From: Micromonospora inyonensis
Lineage (GTDB): Bacteria > Actinomycetota > Actinomycetes > Mycobacteriales > Micromonosporaceae
Length of the DNA stretch: 64,000 nucleotides
NCBI RefSeq assembly: GCF_900091415.1
Contig: NZ_FMHU01000002.1
Coordinates: forward strand, 1,860,001 to 1,924,000
Direction: 5' to 3'
Shown: in pieces, positions 54,301-61,894 of the stretch
How the letters are laid out: the number at the start of each line of letters is the position of its first letter
How positions within the stretch are numbered: position 1 is the first letter of the stretch
Notes under the pieces: generated by a model
Database searches by the model: none
The model's input: only the letters and a program-made list of their open reading frames with translations
What the model was told of the DNA's origin: nothing
Position numbers and translations under genes: made by a program

Positions 54301-57300
54301 CGACGGTGCATGACCGGATCGGGGCATTGCTGCGCGGCAGTGCTCTGCTGCAGCTGGTCCAGGAAGGCCACGGTGGCGGGGCGGCGCGGTACCGGGTGAG
54401 CGATCCGGGTCAGCCCCAGCAAGCACCGTTACCGGCCCTTCCCGCGGGCAGCCGATGGGTGCGCGACCCGGAGGGGGCCCGGACGCTGTTCGACCAGCAC
54501 GCCGACCACATCGCCACCACAACACGGCAGCGGGAACAGCTGCGGCAGTTGTGGAACACCCTGATCGACCGGATGGACGACGACGGGATCATCACCGCCA
54601 GCGTGTCAGCCCTCGCCGAGGCGACATCCACACCGCAGCAGACGGTGCATCACCGGATCGGGGCATTGCTGCGCGGCAGTGCTCTGCTGCAGCTGGTCCA
54701 GGAAAGTCACGGTGGCGGGGCGGCGCGGTACGGGGTGAGCGATCCGGGTCAGCCCCGGCAAGCGCCGTTGCCGGGCCCTGCCCTCGGACCGGACCACCCG
54801 CAGGGTGAGGACCTGTCCTGGCTGGACCACTGGGATACGCTGCCGATGTCCGGGCCGGTACCTGCCCCGCCGGCGGGCACGGGTCTGCCCGGGCTGTCAG
54901 GGCTGCCCGGGCTGTCAGGGCTGCCCGGGCCGTTGGACGACCCGTACGCCCCCACGGCATCGTCCTGGCCGACGGGGCCGGCCGCGTCGTCCTGGCCGGC
55001 GGGGTGGGCGGAACCAGCGGGGCCGGTTCCCGGCACTGGTGTGACCGACGGGCACCGTGCTGCGATGTCCACCGACTTCGACCAGCCGAGCACCGACAAT
55101 CAGGCCAGCGACGGCGGGAACCTCGGCGACTGGGCCGGCGAGGGCGGGAACCTCGGCGACTGGGCCACCTACCAGGGGCCGGACATGGACTGGCAGCCAT
55201 ACCTCGCACCCTCCCCGGCGGTGGCCCGCACCGACGCCGGCACTGTTCACGCCGGCGACACCCTCCATCACCCGGCCGACGAGCCACCCACCACCCTCGC
55301 CCCACTCCACCCCGACCAACCCCAACCCACTGCGGGCAGCCGGTGGGTGCGCGACCCGGATGAGGGCCGGGCGCTGTTCGACCAGCACGCCGACCACATC
55401 GCCACCACAACACGGCAGCGGGAACAGCTGCGGCAGTTGTGGAACGCCCTGATCGACCGGATGGACGACAACGGGATCATCACCGCCAGCGAGTCAGACC
55501 TCGCCAAGGCGACAACCACACCGCCGCGGACGGTGCATGACCGGATCGGGGCATTGCGCGGCAGTGCTCTGCTGCAGCTGGTCCAGGAAGGCCACGGTCG
55601 CGGGGCGGCGCGGTACCGGGTGAGCGATCCGGGTCAGCCCCAGCAAGCACCGTTACCGGCCCTTCCCGAAGGCAGCCGATGGGTGCGCGACCCGGATAGG
55701 GCCCGGACGCTGTTCGACCAGCACGCCGACCACATCGCCACCACAACACGGCAGCGGGAACAGCTGCGGCAGTTGTGGAACGCCCTGATCGACCGGATGG
55801 ACGACGACGGGACCATCACCGCCAGCGAGTCAGACCTCGCCAAGGCGACAACCACACCGCCGCGGACGGTGCATGACCGGATCGGGGCATTGCGCGGCAG
55901 TGCTCTGCTGCGGCTGGTCCAGGAAGGCCACGGTCGCGGGGCGGCGCGGTACCGGGTGAGCGATCCGGGTCAGCCCCAGCAAGCACCGTTACCGGCCCTT
56001 CCCGCAGGCAGCCGATGGGTGCGCGACCCGGATAGGGCCCGGACGCTGTTCGACCAGCACGCCGACCACATCGCCACCACAACACGGCAGCGGGAACAGC
56101 TGCGGCAGTTGTGGAACGCCCTGATCGACCATATGGACGACAACGGGATCATCACCGCCAGCGAGTCAGCCCTCGCCGAGGCGACAACCACACGGCAGTC
56201 GACGGTGCATAGCCGGATCGGGGCATTGCGCGGCAGTGGTCTGCTGCAGCTGGTCCGGGAAAGTCACGCTGGCGGGGCGGCGCGGTACCGGGTGAGCGAT
56301 CCGGGTCAGCCCCAGCAAGCACCGTTACCGGCCCTTCCCGCAGGCAGCCGATGGGTGCGCGACCCGGATGAGGCCCGGACGCTGTTCGACCAGCACGCCG
56401 ACCACATCGCCACCACAACACGGCAGCGGGAACAGCTGCGGCAGTTGTGGAACGCCCTGATCGACCATATGGACGACAACGGGATCATCACCGCCAGCGA
56501 GCCAGCCCTCGCCGAGGCGACATCCACACCGAAGCAGACGGTGCATCACCGGATCGGGGCATTGCGCGGCAGTGCTCTGCTGCAGCTGGTCCGGGAAGGC
56601 CACGGTGGCGGGGCGGCGCGGTACGGGGTGAGCGATCCGGGTCAGCCCCGGCAAGCACCGCTGCCGGGCCCTGCCCTCGGACCGGACCACCCGCAGGGTG
56701 AGGACCTGTCCTGGCTGGACCACGGGGCTACGGTGCCGATGTCCGGGCCTGCACCTGCCCCGCCGGCGGGCACGGGCCTGCCAGGGCTGCCCGGGCCGCT
56801 GGACGACCCGGACGCCCCCACCGCATCGGCCTGGCCGACGGGGCCGGCCGCGCCGTCCTGGCCGGCGGGGTGGGCGGAACCAGCGGGGCCGGTTCCCGGC
56901 ACTGGTGTGACCGACGGGCACGGTGCTGCGATGTCCACCGACTTCGGCCAGCCGAGCACCGACAATCAGGCCGGCGACGGCAGCGGGAACCCCGGCGACT
57001 GGGCCACCTACCCGGTGGACCCAGCCGATCTGCTCGGTGTGGACCCAGCCGACCTGCTCGTCCTGCTTGATCCGCTCCATCCGGCGTGGGTCGGCCCGCC
57101 CACGGCCGTGGACATGGAACCCGACCCCGGGCCGCAACCGATGGATCCGCCCCGGCCGCAGGCCCCACCCGGCCCGACATCGTGGTCGCAGCCCAGCGGC
57201 GACCAGCCCAGCCAGTTCCCAGGGACTCAGTCGTTCCCGCCCGGACCGGGCGTGCAGGATCCGGCACCTCAGTTGCCGATGCCCGGGCCCGCACCTGCCT

Positions 57301-60095
57301 CGTCGGCGGGCACGGGTCTGCCTGGGCTGCCCGGGCCGTTGGACGACCCGGACGCCCCCACAGCGTCGTCCTGGCCGGCGGGGCCGGCCGCGTCGTCCTG
57401 GCCGGCGGGGTGGGCGGAACCAGCGGGGCCGGTTCCCGGCACTGGTGTGACCGACGGGCACGGTGCTGCGATGTCCACCGACTTCGGCCAGCCGAGCACC
57501 GACAATCAGGCCGGCGACGGCAGCGGGAACCCCGGCGACTGGGCCACCTACCCGGTGGACCCAGCCGATCTGCTCGGTGTGGACCCAGCCGACCTGCTCG
57601 GTGTGGACCCAGCCGACCTGCTCGTCCTGCTTGATCCGCTCCATCCGGCGTGGGTCGGCCCGCCCACGGCCGTGGACATGGAACCCGACCCCGGGCCGCA
57701 ACCGATGGATCCGCCCCGGCCGCAGGCCCCACCCGGCCCGACATCGTGGTCGCAGCCCAGCGGCGACCAGCCCAGCCAGTTCCCAGGGACTCAGTCGTTC
57801 CCGCCCGGACCGGGCATGCAGGATCCGGCACCTCAGTCGCCGATGCCCGGGCCCGCACCTGCCCCGTCGGCGGGCACGGGTCTGCCTGGGCTGCCCGGGC
57901 CGCCAGACGACCCGGACGCCCCCACAGCGTCGTCCTGGCCGGCGGGGCCGGCCGCGTCGTCCTGGCCGGCGGGGTGGGCGGAACCAGCGGGGCCGGTTCC
58001 CGGCACTGGTGTGACCGACGGGCACGGTGCTGCGATGTCCACCGACTTCGACCAGCCGAGCACCGACAATCAGGCCGGCGACGGCAGCGGGAACCTCGGC
58101 GACTGGGCCACCTACCAGGAGCCGGACATGGACTGGCAGCCATCCCTCGCACCCTCCCCGGCGGTGACCCGCACCGACGCCGGCACTCTCCACACCGGCG
58201 ACACCCTCCATCACCCGGCCGACGAGCCACCCACCACCCCCGCCCCACTCCACCCCGACCAACCCCAACCCACTGCGGGCAGCCGATGGGTGCGCGACCC
58301 GGATAGGGCCCGGGCGCTGTTCGACCAGCACGCCAGCCACATCGCCACCACAACGCAGCAGCGGGAACAGCTGCGGCAGTTGTGGAACGCCCTGATCGAC
58401 CGGATGGACGACGACGGGATCATCACCGCCAGCGAGTCAGCCCTCGCCGAGGCGACATTCGCACCGCGGCCGACGGTGCATGACCGGATCGGGGCATTGC
58501 GCGGCAGTGCTCTGCTGCAGCTGGTCCAGGAAGGCCACGCTGGCGGGGCGGCGCGGTACCGGGTGAGCGATCCGGGTCAGCCCCAGCAAGCACCGTTACC
58601 GGCCCTTCCCGAAGGCAGCCGATGGGTGCGCGACCCGGATAGGGCCCGGACGCTGTTCGACCAGCACGCCAGCCACATCGCCACCACAACACGGCAGCCG
58701 GAACAGCTGCGGCAGTTGTGGAACACCCTGATCGACCATATGGACGACGACGGGATCATCACCGCCAGCGTGTCAGCCCTCGCCGAGGCGACATTCACAC
58801 CGCGGCCGACGGTGCATCGCCGGATCGGGGCATTGCGCGGCAGTGCTCTGCTGCAGCTGGTCCAGGAAGGCCACGCTGGCGGGGCGGCGCGGTACCGGGT
58901 GAGCGATCCGGGTCAGCCCCAGCAAGCACCGTTACCGGCCCTTCCCGAAGGCAGCCGATGGGTGCGCGACCCGGATAGGGCCCGGACGCTGTTCGACCAG
59001 CACGCCAGCCACATCGCCACCACAACACGGCAGCGGGAACCGCTGCGGCAGTTGTGGAACGCCCTGATCGACCGTATGAACGACGACGGGATCATCACCG
59101 CCAGCGAGTCAGACCTCGCCAAGGCGACAACCACACCGCGGCCGACGATGCATCGCCGGATCGGGGCATTGCGCGGCAGTGGTCTGCTGCGGCTGGTCCG
59201 GGAAGGTCACGGTGGCGGGGCGGCGCGGTACGGGGTGAGCGATCCGGGTCAGCCCCAGCAAGCACCGTTGCCGGGCCCTGCCCTCGGACCGGACCACCCG
59301 CAGGGTGAGGACCTGTCCTGGCTGGACCACGGGGCTACGGTGCCGATGTCCGGGCCGGCACCTGCCCCGCCGGCGGGCACGGGCCTGCCCGGGCTACCCG
59401 GGCCGCTGGACGACCCGGACGCCCCCACCGCGTCGTCCTGGCAGGCGGGGTGGACGGAACCGGGGTGGCCGGATCCCGACAGTGATGTGACCACCCACGG
59501 TGCTGCGATGTCCACCGACCCCGGCCAGCCGCGCAATCAGGCCGACGAGAGCAGCGGGAACCTCGACGACTGGGCCACCCACCAGGGGCCGGACATGGAC
59601 TGGCAACCATCCCCAGCGGTGACCCGCACCGACGCCGGCACTCTCCACGCCGGCGACACCCCCCATCACCCGGCCGACGAGCCACCCACCACCGCCCCAC
59701 TGCACCCCGACCAACCCCAACCCCAACCCACTGCGGACAGCCAGTGGGTGCGCGACCCGGATGATGCCCGGACGCTGTTCGACCAGCACGCCGGCCACAA
59801 CGCCCCCGCAACGCGGCAGCGGGATCAGCTGCGGAAGTTGTGGAACGCCCTGATCGACCATATGAACGGCGACGGGCTCATCACCGTCACCGAGTCAGAC
59901 CTCGCCGCGGCGACATCCACACCGCAGCGGACGGTGCATGACCGGATTGGGGTATTGCGCGACCGTGGTCTGCTGCAGCTGGTCCAGGAAGCAAACGGTG
60001 GCGGGGCGGCGCGGTACAGGGTGAGCGATCCGGGGTCAGCCCCGGCAAGCATCGGTGCCGGGCCCTGCCCCCGGACCGGACCGCCCGCAGGGTAG
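48357..60095 (+). CDS. Giant protein: membrane/helical N-terminus, His/Cys module, 14 winged-helix repeats
   Basis: About 3,912 residues from a GTG preceded by GGGAGGGGG; a TTG at 48312 would add 15. Residues about 12-320 are helical and include a strong membrane segment (VMFIFMMTELAVAFAMAFFL, near 115-140), like N-terminal WXG100/CpnT-like regions of actinobacterial toxins. Pro-rich linkers follow. At about 900-1060, WFTIAGHRN (His921) and ILLVWCDAAWRG (Cys970) suggest a 'lonely Cys'/caspase-like module. From 52251 on there are 14 copies of a 112-residue unit (LFDQHADHIATTTRQREQLR, then a HTH and GGAARYGVSD wing) in groups of 4, 2, 4, 3 and 1, separated by Pro/Gly-rich linkers. No known single-protein model fits; function unknown. 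Confidence 0.85.
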   Translation: MAEAAVPSVGLSESSKQALEAFTGMRLHRSNLPVLAYDLNALEVLAERVRTLLVPELIQAIKAVRAAGEGEVFDRFVAQTAPFVELLDRVADLKVNAAQAMRDFLNQMELTDRQALVMFIFMMTELAVAFAMAFFLPVEAAAHIVKTRTIIQTILRSSMVRAAASSTAIQMLFMPGSSLLAQISMLADGLMPGIDWAQVGKQALYGLAVAGVTTAAAPALARFAGAVGGGLAHLGVSGSTRDLLTSLLMVPVSEVGMEVVGDAAASYIVDGTYDPSGLALAAASGAASAGNELAGTAAGAAARRVAVGLGFNPTRPRWNMPGGTGFTADGKPVAPVPPIPAPVTADPSLYQPEVGDPAGAGSGGQAPVSVPLVPAPVLSAPAWSAPDLPVPSWSVPSFSVPTVPVVPVPEWVAVAGALVVEQWQRFQRELVDHYGGLLAGMGQARQFLAALPVSVERVFAGWVDARRGDRAVAAFLSAVGLPAAALTEGYLTGVRQRAVARVVEALAFSGGRIPAEVRARQVIAGLPAEFDRQALRSLAHLAVQHHIDQYLAAGLPTGTGTPTGPGTPTDAGVSGGAGAVVPSAGVLRAVEGGVWSQVDRGVDVILGAPAVLPGVVAGPDAGQVSAVGRVVRQAVTDLSARFSAVTVPGVTGAAAGVATVDVEEGGRVGGPAVPVMSERHTAAAAGLAQAQFTALARRYGVDPAGHAALVTSFQREWVDGYHKVLVSAGGSVTPGTADVVGALGTVPGGAGSHGGGMSIVDVVSVGDTASVSDVSMASGGVFSPDLGSRDTDSTGFRDSGSISDVSLLDESISAGSGGLGERAVAATGPAVERIHDLASGGYGRASDAQLRRLAADLGIQAASPDGVLPQLFEVSRDVVMADTVSGVYFADPVVADLDAAADRTAAQALPSVEGWFTIAGHRNLAERLADDPVRQALFLRMITASPAWQHAVAQARQRGGGIPDILLVWCDAAWRGPGQATSFGEWLRTRLRARRLMSSTHEVDQMPGELRPHGDEPVRSVLFSDGSVELFGPDLVEAVRTADIVENGQEPGVRWPDQEDFAAAGGRHRWAGNTSDGQSTDPAEGGDPSGPGPVSAAQWVWGPSRDPGAQLPVPGPALGPDRPQGEDLSWLDHGATVPMSGLVPAPPAGTGLPGLSGLPGPLDDPDAPTASSWPAGPAASSWPAGWAEPGWPIPGMGVTDGHGAAMSTDFDQPSIDNQASDGGNLGDWAGDGGNLGDWATYQGPDMDWQPYLAPSPAVARTDAGTVHAGDTLHHPADEPPTTPASPQPDQPQPQPAAGSRRVRDPGEARALFDQHADHIATTTRQREQLRQLWNALIDRMDDNGIITASEPDLAEATSAQQQTVHARIGALLRGSALLHLVQEGHGGGAARYGVSDPGQPRQAPLPAPPEGSQWLRDPDEARALFDQHADHIATTTRQREQLRQLWNALIDRMDDNGIITASEPDLAEATSTPKPTVHHRIGALRGSALLQRVQESHGRGAARYGVSDPGQPQQAPLPAPPEGSQWLRDPDEARALFDQHADHIATTTRQREQLRQLWNALIDRMDDNGTITASESDLAKATSTPQQTVHNRIGALRGSALLQLVQEGHGGGAARYGVSDPGQPQQAPLPALPADSRWVRDPDRARTLFDQHADHIATTTQQREQLRQLWNALIDHMDDNGIITASEPALAEATSTPKQTVHHRIGALRGSALLQLVREGRGGGAARYGVSDPGQPRQAPLPGPALGPDRPQGEDLSWLDHGGTLPMSGPAPAPPAGTGLPGLPGPLDDPDAPTASSWPAGWAEPGWPVPGMGVTDGHGAAMSTDFDQPGIDDQASDGGNLGDWAGEGGNLGDWATYQEPDMDWQPYLAPSPAVARTDAGTVHAGDTLHHPADEPPTTPASPHPDQPQPQPQPQPAAGSRRVRDPGEARALFDQHADHIATTTRQREQLRQLWNALIDRMDDNGIITASESALAEATSAQQSTVHDRIGALLRGSALLQLVQEGHGGGAARYRVSDPGQPQQAPLPALPAGSRWVRDPEGARTLFDQHADHIATTTRQREQLRQLWNTLIDRMDDDGIITASVSALAEATSTPQQTVHHRIGALLRGSALLQLVQESHGGGAARYGVSDPGQPRQAPLPGPALGPDHPQGEDLSWLDHWDTLPMSGPVPAPPAGTGLPGLSGLPGLSGLPGPLDDPYAPTASSWPTGPAASSWPAGWAEPAGPVPGTGVTDGHRAAMSTDFDQPSTDNQASDGGNLGDWAGEGGNLGDWATYQGPDMDWQPYLAPSPAVARTDAGTVHAGDTLHHPADEPPTTLAPLHPDQPQPTAGSRWVRDPDEGRALFDQHADHIATTTRQREQLRQLWNALIDRMDDNGIITASESDLAKATTTPPRTVHDRIGALRGSALLQLVQEGHGRGAARYRVSDPGQPQQAPLPALPEGSRWVRDPDRARTLFDQHADHIATTTRQREQLRQLWNALIDRMDDDGTITASESDLAKATTTPPRTVHDRIGALRGSALLRLVQEGHGRGAARYRVSDPGQPQQAPLPALPAGSRWVRDPDRARTLFDQHADHIATTTRQREQLRQLWNALIDHMDDNGIITASESALAEATTTRQSTVHSRIGALRGSGLLQLVRESHAGGAARYRVSDPGQPQQAPLPALPAGSRWVRDPDEARTLFDQHADHIATTTRQREQLRQLWNALIDHMDDNGIITASEPALAEATSTPKQTVHHRIGALRGSALLQLVREGHGGGAARYGVSDPGQPRQAPLPGPALGPDHPQGEDLSWLDHGATVPMSGPAPAPPAGTGLPGLPGPLDDPDAPTASAWPTGPAAPSWPAGWAEPAGPVPGTGVTDGHGAAMSTDFGQPSTDNQAGDGSGNPGDWATYPVDPADLLGVDPADLLVLLDPLHPAWVGPPTAVDMEPDPGPQPMDPPRPQAPPGPTSWSQPSGDQPSQFPGTQSFPPGPGVQDPAPQLPMPGPAPASSAGTGLPGLPGPLDDPDAPTASSWPAGPAASSWPAGWAEPAGPVPGTGVTDGHGAAMSTDFGQPSTDNQAGDGSGNPGDWATYPVDPADLLGVDPADLLGVDPADLLVLLDPLHPAWVGPPTAVDMEPDPGPQPMDPPRPQAPPGPTSWSQPSGDQPSQFPGTQSFPPGPGMQDPAPQSPMPGPAPAPSAGTGLPGLPGPPDDPDAPTASSWPAGPAASSWPAGWAEPAGPVPGTGVTDGHGAAMSTDFDQPSTDNQAGDGSGNLGDWATYQEPDMDWQPSLAPSPAVTRTDAGTLHTGDTLHHPADEPPTTPAPLHPDQPQPTAGSRWVRDPDRARALFDQHASHIATTTQQREQLRQLWNALIDRMDDDGIITASESALAEATFAPRPTVHDRIGALRGSALLQLVQEGHAGGAARYRVSDPGQPQQAPLPALPEGSRWVRDPDRARTLFDQHASHIATTTRQPEQLRQLWNTLIDHMDDDGIITASVSALAEATFTPRPTVHRRIGALRGSALLQLVQEGHAGGAARYRVSDPGQPQQAPLPALPEGSRWVRDPDRARTLFDQHASHIATTTRQREPLRQLWNALIDRMNDDGIITASESDLAKATTTPRPTMHRRIGALRGSGLLRLVREGHGGGAARYGVSDPGQPQQAPLPGPALGPDHPQGEDLSWLDHGATVPMSGPAPAPPAGTGLPGLPGPLDDPDAPTASSWQAGWTEPGWPDPDSDVTTHGAAMSTDPGQPRNQADESSGNLDDWATHQGPDMDWQPSPAVTRTDAGTLHAGDTPHHPADEPPTTAPLHPDQPQPQPTADSQWVRDPDDARTLFDQHAGHNAPATRQRDQLRKLWNALIDHMNGDGLITVTESDLAAATSTPQRTVHDRIGVLRDRGLLQLVQEANGGGAARYRVSDPGSAPASIGAGPCPRTGPPAG
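52251..60030 (+). repeat. Array of 14 winged-helix-coding repeats (336-339 bp each) with repeated linkers
   Basis: Unit starts at 52251, 52590, 52926, 53262, 54111, 54450, 55338, 55674, 56010, 56346, 58281, 58617, 58953 and 59739. Spacing within groups is 336 bp, or 339 where an extra Leu codon is present. The scaffold (REQLRQLWNALID, IGALRGSALLQLV, GGAARY) is nearly invariant, while the residues in LAEATSTPKPTVHHRI differ from copy to copy. Groups are separated by linkers of 510-1,600 bp, each containing EDLSWLDHG and SSWPAGWAEP. Confidence 0.9.
57000..57690 (+). repeat. Recent in-frame tandem duplication in linker region of giant gene
   Basis: A segment of about 540 bp (coding PVDPADLLGVDPADLLVLLD to GQPSTDNQAGDGSGNPGDWA) occurs twice in succession, starting near 57010 and 57550. 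Copy 2 has one extra GVDPADLL unit. The two are almost identical at the DNA level, including silent positions, pointing to recent duplication by recombination or slippage. Confidence 0.75.
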
Positions 60096-60560
60096 TGAGG
60101 ATCTGTCCTGGCTGAACCACGGGGATACGTCGCTGATGCCCGGGCCGGCACCTGCCCCGCCGGCGGGCACGGGTCTGCCTGGACTCTCAGGGCTGCCCCG
60201 GCCGCTGGACGCCCCGGACGCCCCCCACCGCGTCGTCCTGGCAGGCGGGGCCGGACGCGTCGGCCTGCACGGTGGGGTGGGCGGGACCGGCGGGGCCCGT
60301 TTCCGCCGGGTTACGGCCGGGGTGCGGCGGCCGCCGCCCCGTGCCGGGTGGGCCACCCGCACCAGCCGGGTCCGTGGCCACTTCTACTACCGAGTGGCGT
60401 GGTCGCCGCCCGCGTGCAGTCGCGGTGACGTCCCGACCTGCTCGCGTCGGTACGGCCGCCGCCGGGGTCGTCGGTCGGTGGGCGCGGTCGAGGTGTTCAG
60501 GCTGTTCGGAGATGGTGCGAGGTGGCGACACGACCAGGTCACGGGCTGGCGTCGACTGAG
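60031..60560 (+). pseudogene. Out-of-frame continuation of the giant gene
   Basis: An extra G in GATCCGGGGTCAG (against GATCCGGGTCAG in other repeats) near 60030 shifts the frame, ending the protein at 60095. The old sense continues in another frame with GSEDLSWLNHGDTSLMPGPA and GTGLPGLSGLPRPLDAPDAP; near 60222 an extra C shifts it again into TASSWQAG. Beyond about 60260 the sequence no longer resembles the linker. So the original protein had a further linker and possibly a C-terminal domain, now lost. Confidence 0.65.
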
Positions 60561-60674
60561 GGACTTCCCGCCGCGCTGGACGCCGCCGGCGATGAGCCGA
60601 TCACGGTACGCCCGGCCGACGTCGTGCGGGCGCTGGCCCAGGTTGCCCGGCGCACCGGCCCGGCGGCCGCGTAG
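60522..60674 (+). CDS. Possible small protein (50 aa) or C-terminal remnant
   Basis: GTG-initiated frame reading EGLPAALDAAGDEPITVRPA and DVVRALAQVARRTGPAAA before TAG. The composition is protein-like (alternating hydrophobic/charged helix), unlike surrounding frames. It may be a short gene or the surviving end of a longer one; a weak GGAG precedes it. Not recognised. Confidence 0.35.
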   Translation: MATRPGHGLASTEGLPAALDAAGDEPITVRPADVVRALAQVARRTGPAAA

Positions 60675-61294
60675 CCGCAAACTGCCTCGGCCTTACCCCG
60701 TTCAAGCACGGGGGCGATGTTCGTGCAGCGCCGGCGATCGACCCCCTGTGCCAGCGTCCTGTCCGGCTGGACTCAGGTCAAAGGCAGTCATCTGGAGGGG
60801 GAGGGGAGGCCGCCGGTCTCCAGGTGATCCCCCCAGGAGCCGACTCGCTGGCCGGTCCAGGTTCAGGTCAAGAGCGCCACTGTGGCGGTGTCCGTGCCGC
60901 TAGCGGCACGTGACACGCCAGCCGGGCACACGTCCTCTCAGCCGCAGCCCGGGGGCCGTGGCGGTCAGCGTGCGAGATGCTGCGTCGGCCAGTCGCACAG
61001 CCGGATGATCTGCTGGAGTCCCGGTGAGCTGGGTACCGAGAACGGGATGCACTGAGCCAGCCCATCGGCGTAGGGGTGCCAGTAACGAACGTGTCACCAG
61101 CCGCCAAACAGTTGATCTTGGCTGGCAGCGCGGCCGTGGCTGAGAGACGTTCATGCTGGTGTCCCGTTTGGGGAACCCTCAACGGACACCCGCCTGGCCG
61201 GTCGACGGCTGACCCTGACCAGCGTGGGAGACGTCTCACATAGGGTGTCCGGTGATCTGTACGGTGACCGGGGGCTATCCGTTACGATCCGGAC
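60675..61294. other. 620-bp non-coding spacer with a palindrome and a possible res site
   Basis: I see no supportable gene here. It contains a perfect 16-bp palindrome GTGCCGCTAGCGGCAC at 60894-60909. Just before tnpR (61245-61294) are GTGTCCGG and ATCCGGAC with CCGGGGGC between, inverted motifs of the kind found in resolution (res) sites for serine resolvases and the tnpR promoter. Confidence 0.4.
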
Positions 61295-61894
61295 GTGACG
61301 GCGATCTCGATCGGGTACGCCCGCTGCTCCACCGACAAGCAAGACCTCGAAGCGAACCGGCAGATCCTGCTCGACCTCGGGGTGCTCGCCGACCGGATCC
61401 ACCTCGACCGGGCGTACTCCGGCACCAGCCGGGCCCGGCCCGGCCTGGACCAGGCCCTCGCCGCGGTCCGGACCGGCGACACCCTCGTTGTACCGAAACT
61501 CGACCGGCTCGCCCGTTCCGTGCCCGACGCCCGGCAGATCGGTGACTCCCTCGCCGCCCGCAGCATCCGGCTGCAGCTCGGCGCGATGATCTACGACCCA
61601 ACGGATCCGATGGGCAAGATGTTCTTCAACATCCTGGCCACGTTCGCTGAGTTCGAGGTGGACCTGCTGCGGATGCGTACCCGCGAGGGCATGGCGATCG
61701 CCCGGGCCAAGGGCAAACTCAAAGGCCGGGCGCCGAAGCTGTCACCGACCCGGCAGGCGCACCTGCTTAAGCTGCACGCCGCCAAGGAACACACCATCGC
61801 CGAACTCGCCGAGCTGTTCGAGGTGTCCCGCCCGACGGTGTACCGAGTCCTCGAACGCGCCAGCGTCACGACAGCCACAGCGGATGCGGCATGA
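61295..61894 (+). CDS. tnpR: Serine resolvase (TnpR, Tn3 family)
   Basis: 199 residues from GTG. SIGYARCSTDKQDLEANRQI (catalytic Ser at ARCST), DTLVVPKLDRLARSVPDARQ (Arg pair), MFFNILATFAEFEVDLLRMR (dimer helix) and a C-terminal HTH EHTIAELAELFEVSRPTVYR. Complete Tn3-type resolvase. Its stop overlaps the ATG of the GAF gene (ATGA), so that gene is cotranslated as transposon cargo. Confidence 0.93.
   Translation: MTAISIGYARCSTDKQDLEANRQILLDLGVLADRIHLDRAYSGTSRARPGLDQALAAVRTGDTLVVPKLDRLARSVPDARQIGDSLAARSIRLQLGAMIYDPTDPMGKMFFNILATFAEFEVDLLRMRTREGMAIARAKGKLKGRAPKLSPTRQAHLLKLHAAKEHTIAELAELFEVSRPTVYRVLERASVTTATADAA

Noticed and set aside
56325..58353. Long minus-strand frames opposite the giant gene repeats
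   Set aside because: They simply mirror the repeat periodicity of the plus-strand gene and have no start context or motifs.
52251..60030. Regularly spaced repeats considered as a CRISPR or VNTR array
   Set aside because: Units are 336-339 bp, in frame and protein-coding, with no short identical repeat alternating with unique spacers.
60868..61239. Minus-strand frame of 123 codons in the spacer before tnpR
   Set aside because: No ribosome binding site, mixed composition and no recognisable motif; spans a palindrome. Treated as non-coding.
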